From Streptomyces sp. T12 (GTDB taxonomy: Bacteria; Actinomycetota; Actinomycetes; Streptomycetales; Streptomycetaceae), in assembly GCF_028736035.1 (NCBI RefSeq), contig NZ_CP117866.1, positions 6,510,001 through 6,574,000 of the forward strand: a stretch of 64,000 bases of DNA, written 5' to 3'. Of this stretch, positions 60,074-64,000 are shown one piece after another. Within the stretch, counting starts at the first letter, position 1. Each line of letters opens with the position of its first letter. Under the pieces are notes generated by a model. That model did no database searches. It was not told where the DNA came from and saw only the letters and a list, made by a program, of their open reading frames with translations. Made by a program: the position numbers and the translations under genes.

Positions 60074-61240
60074 TCAGGCCGGGCGGACCACGCTGTGGAT
60101 CGACGACTCTCCGTCGTAGTAGATCGACTCCTCGCGGACGTACGCGCCGGGCTTGGGGGCGTGGATCATCATGCCGTTGCCGATGTAGATGCCCACGTGG
60201 GTGACGTCGTCGTAGAAGAAGATCAGGTCTCCGGGCTGGGCGTTGGAGAGGGAGACCGTGGTGCCGGCGTTGACCTGGTCGTAGGTGACGCGGGGGATGT
60301 CGACGCCCGCGGCCTTCCAGGCGGCCTGGGTGAGGCCGGAGCAGTCGTAGGAGTCGGGGCCGGTGGCGCCCCAGACGTACGGCTTGCCTATCTGGGAGCG
60401 GGCGAAGGCGAGGGCCTTCTCGGCCTTGGTGGCGTAGGAGGAGTCCGACGCGGACGAGTCCGAGGTGCTCGAGTCGGACGAGGACTCGCTGCTCTCCTGC
60501 TGCTGGGCCGCCTCCTGGCGCTGGCGCTCGGCCTCTGCTTGTTGCCGGGCCAGTTCCGCCGCCTTGCGTGCGGCCTCCTCCTGCTTGCGCTTCTCGATGG
60601 CGGCGAGGCGGGCCTTCTCCTCCGCCGTGAGCTTCGAGAGGAGTTCGCGCGCGTCGGAGAGCTTCTGCTGAACGGTGGTCTTCGCGGTCTGCAGGTCGTT
60701 CTGCGACTCGGTGAGCGTCTCCAGGCTCTGGGTGGCCTCCTGGCGCTTCTTCATCGTCGCGGACTGCTGCGTGAAGTAGTCGTCGACCGCTTCCTTCTGA
60801 CGGCCGGTCATACGGTCCATCAGCTGGGTCTGGTCGAAGTAGTCCTGCGGGGTGTCCGCGAGGAGGAAGGTCGCCGTGTCGGGGGCGGCGGCGCCGGTGC
60901 GGTACTGGGCGGCGGCGTTGCGGCCGAGTTCCTCGCGCGCGTCGTTGAGCTTCTGGGTGCGCTGGGCGACGTCGTCGAGGAGGGTGTCGACGCGCTTGCG
61001 CTGCTTCGCGGTCTTCTCCTTGGCCGCGTTGTACTTCTCGGTCGCCGACTCCGCCTGGCGGTAGAGGTCGTCGACCTTCTTCTCGACCTCTTCGAGGCTC
61101 GGCTTGTCGTCTGCCGAGGGGCTGGCGTTGGCCGTCTGGGACAGCAGGGCCACGGAGGTGAGGGCCGCCGTGGCGAGGGCGGGGGTCCGTATGCCTGCTA
61201 CGCGCGTACCAGCGGGACGCGACTTGCGGTGCGACGCCAA
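60074..61240 (-). CDS. Secreted NlpC/P60 peptidoglycan hydrolase under a c-di-AMP riboswitch
   Basis: A 388-residue paralogue of the hydrolase at 56712. It has a signal peptide (about 1-40), a coiled-coil region (SLEEVEKKVDDLYRQAESATEKYN onwards, about 48-250, with a charged KRKQEEAARKAAELARQQ stretch), a Ser-rich linker and an NlpC/P60 domain with the catalytic Cys in YDCSGLTQAAW, His in HVGIYIGNG and His in MIHAPKPG. TTG 61240 is the start: GGAAGGAG lies upstream and the first residues (ASHRKSRP) match the paralogue's. A ydaO-type aptamer precedes it, tying wall remodelling to c-di-AMP. Confidence 0.92.
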   Translation of the reverse strand: MASHRKSRPAGTRVAGIRTPALATAALTSVALLSQTANASPSADDKPSLEEVEKKVDDLYRQAESATEKYNAAKEKTAKQRKRVDTLLDDVAQRTQKLNDAREELGRNAAAQYRTGAAAPDTATFLLADTPQDYFDQTQLMDRMTGRQKEAVDDYFTQQSATMKKRQEATQSLETLTESQNDLQTAKTTVQQKLSDARELLSKLTAEEKARLAAIEKRKQEEAARKAAELARQQAEAERQRQEAAQQQESSESSSDSSTSDSSASDSSYATKAEKALAFARSQIGKPYVWGATGPDSYDCSGLTQAAWKAAGVDIPRVTYDQVNAGTTVSLSNAQPGDLIFFYDDVTHVGIYIGNGMMIHAPKPGAYVREESIYYDGESSIHSVVRPA

Positions 61241-61260
61241 GGGAGGCGACTCCTTCCGTG

Positions 61261-61409
61261 CTCCGCCTACCGAGTTAGCTGTCGGGTTCGGGCGGATGGT
61301 TCGGAAGGGTTGCCCTACGGCCTGTCCCTGGGCAGGGTCGGGCCGATTCACCCCAAGTTCGGTGGGTCCCCGGCTCCGGCAGCGCGGCGGCGTACCAGAC
61401 TCGGCGGAG
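61261..61409 (-). promoter_or_regulatory. ydaO-yuaA (c-di-AMP) riboswitch
   Basis: On the minus strand the leader carries the conserved blocks of this aptamer in order: CCGAGTCTGGTACGCC (61404-61389), GGGGACCCAC (about 61371-61362), TTGGGGTGAATC (61356-61345) and GACAGCTAACTCGGTAGGCGG (61283-61263). The closing helix is CTCCGCC (61409-61403) with GGCGGAG (61267-61261). The start of the hydrolase gene is 21 bases downstream; GGAG-TCGC-CTCC there can sequester the ribosome binding site. In Streptomyces this riboswitch is known upstream of resuscitation factors and NlpC/P60 hydrolases. Confidence 0.88.
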
Positions 61410-61499
61410 GCCGTGCGGCCCGGCGACGTTCGCCGGTGGGGGTCGTACGGCCTGTCCGGCACGGTAGCCAACTCGTGTGGCCCCTGTGAAGGTTGATGT

Positions 61500-61813
61500 T
61501 CGATATGCCCGATACATTTTCGTGACCTTGAGTCAGGGCGTTGTGGGCTGGGGTTGATGGGGGTGTGTTTATGGGGACGTGGTGCTGTTTCGGGTGGGGT
61601 GTCGGGCTTTAGTCGTCTTCGGCCGCTGGTGGGTGGCTAGGTCCTTGGCGGGGAGTGCGGCTTGGGGGTGATTGCGGATCGTGATGGGGAGGGTGTGGAG
61701 AGTGAGGGTGGTGTCTGGTGTGGCCGGTCTGGAAGATCATCCGGTTCTGAAAACCGGCGATGTTCTCGGGGTGGCCGCGGGCTGTCAGTGGGGCGCCCTA
61801 GACTCGGAGAGCG
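61500..61813. other. intergenic region upstream of pcrA
   Basis: About 310 bp between the riboswitch promoter region and pcrA. It is G-rich on the plus strand and holds a short hairpin CCGGTTCTGAAAACCGG (61741-61757), which could be a terminator-like stem. No gene is seen, and no confident promoter. Confidence 0.4.
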
Positions 61814-64000
61814 ATGAGCAGCCTCTTTGACGACAGCTTCCTGGCGGACCTCCAGGCCCCACGGGCCCATGGGGAGGAGCCCCCGCCACCGCCCGAGGAC
61901 GATCACTCTCCGGAGCCGGTTCCGGACGATCTGTTCGGCGGGAAGTTCGACGTGCCTCCAGACCGGGACGCCTACTACCGCGACGGCGCCCCGCGCCCGG
62001 CCATCGACGCCGCCGCGCTGCTGGAGGGGCTGAACGAGAACCAGCGTGCGGCCGTCGTGCACTCCGGCGGCCCGCTGCTCATCGTGGCCGGCGCCGGGTC
62101 CGGCAAGACGCGCGTGCTCACCCACCGCATCGCCCATCTGCTGGCCGAGCGGAGTGTGCATCCGGGCCAGATCCTCGCGATCACCTTCACCAACAAGGCC
62201 GCGGGCGAGATGAAGGAGCGCGTCGAGCAGCTCGTCGGCCCGCGCGCGAACGCGATGTGGGTGATGACCTTCCACAGCGCGTGCGTCCGCATCCTGCGGA
62301 GAGAGAGCAAGAAACTCGGGTTCACGTCGTCCTTCTCGATCTACGACGCCGCTGACAGCAAGCGGCTGATGGCGCTCGTCTGTCGGGATCTGGACCTCGA
62401 CCCGAAGAGGTTCCCGCCCAAGTCCTTCAGCGCCAAGATCAGCAACCTGAAGAACGAGCTGATCGACGAGGAGGACTTCGCCGCCCAGGCGACCGACGGC
62501 TTCGAGAAGACCCTCGCCCAGGCCTACGCCATGTACCAGTCGCGGTTGCGGGAGGCCAACGCCCTCGACTTCGACGACCTGATCATGACGACGGTCAACC
62601 TGCTGCGGGCCTTCCCGGACGTCGCCGAGCACTACCGCCGTCGCTTCCGCCATGTGCTGGTGGACGAGTACCAGGACACCAACCACGCGCAGTACGCCCT
62701 CGTGCGCGAGCTCGTGGGGACCAGCGAGCACCCGGTCGACGTACCGCCCAGCGAGGAGGACAACCCGCCCGCCGAGCTGTGTGTGGTGGGTGACGCCGAC
62801 CAGTCGATCTACGCCTTCCGGGGCGCCACCATCCGCAACATCCTCCAGTTCGAGGAGGACTACCCGGACGCGACGACCATCCTGCTGGAGCAGAACTACC
62901 GCTCCACGCAGACGATCCTGACCGCCGCCAACGCGGTCATCGAGCGCAACGAGTCCCGCCGCCCCAAGAACCTGTGGACCAACGCGGGCGCTGGCGCGCG
63001 CATCACCGGCTATGTTGCCGACACCGAGCACGACGAGGCGCAGTTCGTCGCCGACGAGATAGACCGACTGACGGACGCGGGCGACGCGAAGGCCGGCGAC
63101 GTCGCGGTCTTCTACCGTACGAACGCCCAGTCCCGTGTCTTCGAAGAGGTCTTCATCCGCGTCGGGCTGCCCTACAAGGTCGTCGGTGGAGTTCGGTTCT
63201 ACGAGCGCAAGGAGGTCCGGGACGTCCTGGCCTACCTGAGGGTGCTGGCCAACCCGGAGGATTCGGTGCCGCTGCGCCGGATCCTGAACGTCCCCAAGCG
63301 GGGCATCGGCGAGCGCGCCGAGGCGATGATCGACGCCCTGTCCCAGCGCGAGAAGATCAGCTTCCCGCAGGCGCTCAAGCGCGTCGACGAGGCGTACGGC
63401 ATGGCCGCGCGCTCGACCAACGCCGTCAAGCGGTTCAACACGCTGATGGAGGAGCTCCGTACGATCGTCGAGTCCGGCGCGGGACCGGCGACCGTCCTGG
63501 AGGCCGTGCTCGAACGCACCGGCTATCTCGCCGAGTTGCAGGCCTCCACCGACCCGCAGGACGAGACCCGCATCGAGAACCTCCAGGAACTCGCCGCCGT
63601 GGCCCTGGAGTTCGAGCAGGAGTCGGGTGAGGGCGAGGCCTCCGGCGGGCTCGCGGCGTTCCTGGAGCGGGTTGCGCTCGTCGCCGACTCCGACCAGATC
63701 CCCGACGAGGACGAGGACGGCTCCGGCGTCATCACCCTGATGACCCTGCACACCGCCAAGGGCCTGGAGTTCCCGGTCGTCTTCCTCACCGGCATGGAGG
63801 ACGGCGTCTTCCCGCACATGCGCGCCCTCGGCCAGGCCAAGGAGCTGGAGGAGGAGCGCCGCCTGGCTTACGTCGGCATCACGCGCGCGCGTGAACGGCT
63901 GTATCTGACGCGGTCGTCGATGCGCAGCGCGTGGGGGCAGCCGTCGTACAACCCGCCGTCCCGTTTCCTGGAGGAGATCCCGGCGCAGCACGTGGACTGG
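61814..64000 (+). CDS. pcrA: PcrA/UvrD superfamily 1 DNA helicase (3' end outside window)
   Basis: ATP-dependent 3'-5' helicase acting in repair and replication-fork clearance. The frame runs 729 codons to the last base without a stop, so only the C-terminal tail is missing. Motifs in order: GLNENQRAAV (Q motif), AGAGSGKT (Lys98), TFTNKAAGEM, FHSACVRILR, VDEYQDTN, VVGDADQSIYAFRGA, EQNYRS, TLHTAKGLEFPVVF and RRLAYVGITRARERL. An acidic, Pro-rich stretch of about 60 residues precedes the helicase core. ATG 61814 follows GGAGAG. Confidence 0.96.
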   Translation, partial: MSSLFDDSFLADLQAPRAHGEEPPPPPEDDHSPEPVPDDLFGGKFDVPPDRDAYYRDGAPRPAIDAAALLEGLNENQRAAVVHSGGPLLIVAGAGSGKTRVLTHRIAHLLAERSVHPGQILAITFTNKAAGEMKERVEQLVGPRANAMWVMTFHSACVRILRRESKKLGFTSSFSIYDAADSKRLMALVCRDLDLDPKRFPPKSFSAKISNLKNELIDEEDFAAQATDGFEKTLAQAYAMYQSRLREANALDFDDLIMTTVNLLRAFPDVAEHYRRRFRHVLVDEYQDTNHAQYALVRELVGTSEHPVDVPPSEEDNPPAELCVVGDADQSIYAFRGATIRNILQFEEDYPDATTILLEQNYRSTQTILTAANAVIERNESRRPKNLWTNAGAGARITGYVADTEHDEAQFVADEIDRLTDAGDAKAGDVAVFYRTNAQSRVFEEVFIRVGLPYKVVGGVRFYERKEVRDVLAYLRVLANPEDSVPLRRILNVPKRGIGERAEAMIDALSQREKISFPQALKRVDEAYGMAARSTNAVKRFNTLMEELRTIVESGAGPATVLEAVLERTGYLAELQASTDPQDETRIENLQELAAVALEFEQESGEGEASGGLAAFLERVALVADSDQIPDEDEDGSGVITLMTLHTAKGLEFPVVFLTGMEDGVFPHMRALGQAKELEEERRLAYVGITRARERLYLTRSSMRSAWGQPSYNPPSRFLEEIPAQHVDW

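Noticed and set aside
61741..61757. CCGGTTCTGAAAACCGG resembling a tRNA anticodon arm
   Set aside because: No D-arm, T-arm (GGTTCGAATCC) or acceptor stem around it, and the loop lacks the T at position 33.
61637..63991. 784-codon open frame opposite pcrA
   Set aside because: Antisense shadow of the helicase gene, with composition typical of GC-driven open frames.

Overview
The window is 64 kb of very GC-rich DNA with GTG/TTG starts, purine-rich ribosome binding sites and a gene order (bldM, shbA, guaB, guaB3, a serine/threonine-kinase array, guaA, pcrA) typical of a Streptomyces chromosome core. Developmental genes (bldM behind a textbook sigma-BldN promoter), a whiJ-type regulatory triad, an LAXTG surface protein and a c-di-AMP riboswitch on a cell-wall hydrolase support that assignment. 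I compare with the SCO4768-SCO4797 region of S. coelicolor from memory only.

Region 1 (1-8.5 kb): bldM, the sigma factor ShbA, two IMP-dehydrogenase family genes, a small membrane protein, a nucleotide-sugar dehydrogenase homologue in which the usual catalytic residues are all changed, and an FAD glycerol-3-phosphate dehydrogenase. Region 2 (8.6-21.7 kb): a secreted serine hydrolase, then six consecutive kinase-like genes, all with one membrane segment. The second is a clear pseudokinase split by a long low-complexity insert. Region 3 (21.8-32.1 kb): succinate-semialdehyde dehydrogenase, a GMC oxidoreductase with a Cys cluster, an LAXTG protein, a membrane protein, chorismate mutase behind a Phe/Tyr-type attenuator with an apparently leaderless leader peptide, guaA, a PNPOx-like protein and a class II aldolase. 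Region 4 (32.2-39.6 kb): DUF4429/SHOCT protein, membrane proteins, DoxX, and a divergent PspC protein / PspC histidine kinase / LuxR-type regulator locus resembling corynebacterial EsrISR.

Region 5 (39.6-56.7 kb) is a defence island: a RloA-like ATPase and RloB-like TOPRIM protein, a frameshifted HsdM-HsdS-like fusion that has also lost its NPPF catalytic motif, an intact HsdM and HsdS, then regulators (XRE, anti-sigma-type ATPase, Scr1/WhiJ-type regulator, DUF397, winged-helix/Zn-ribbon protein), then HsdR and a YgjP-like metallopeptidase. I see no integrase, transposase or tRNA at its edges.

Region 6 (56.7-64 kb) returns to core genes: two NlpC/P60 hydrolases (one with a ydaO/c-di-AMP riboswitch), two membrane proteins, and the 5' part of pcrA/uvrD, which runs off the end. 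A structured intergenic element of about 220 bp occurs twice (34.7 kb and 59.7 kb). No CRISPR array, rRNA or tRNA was found.
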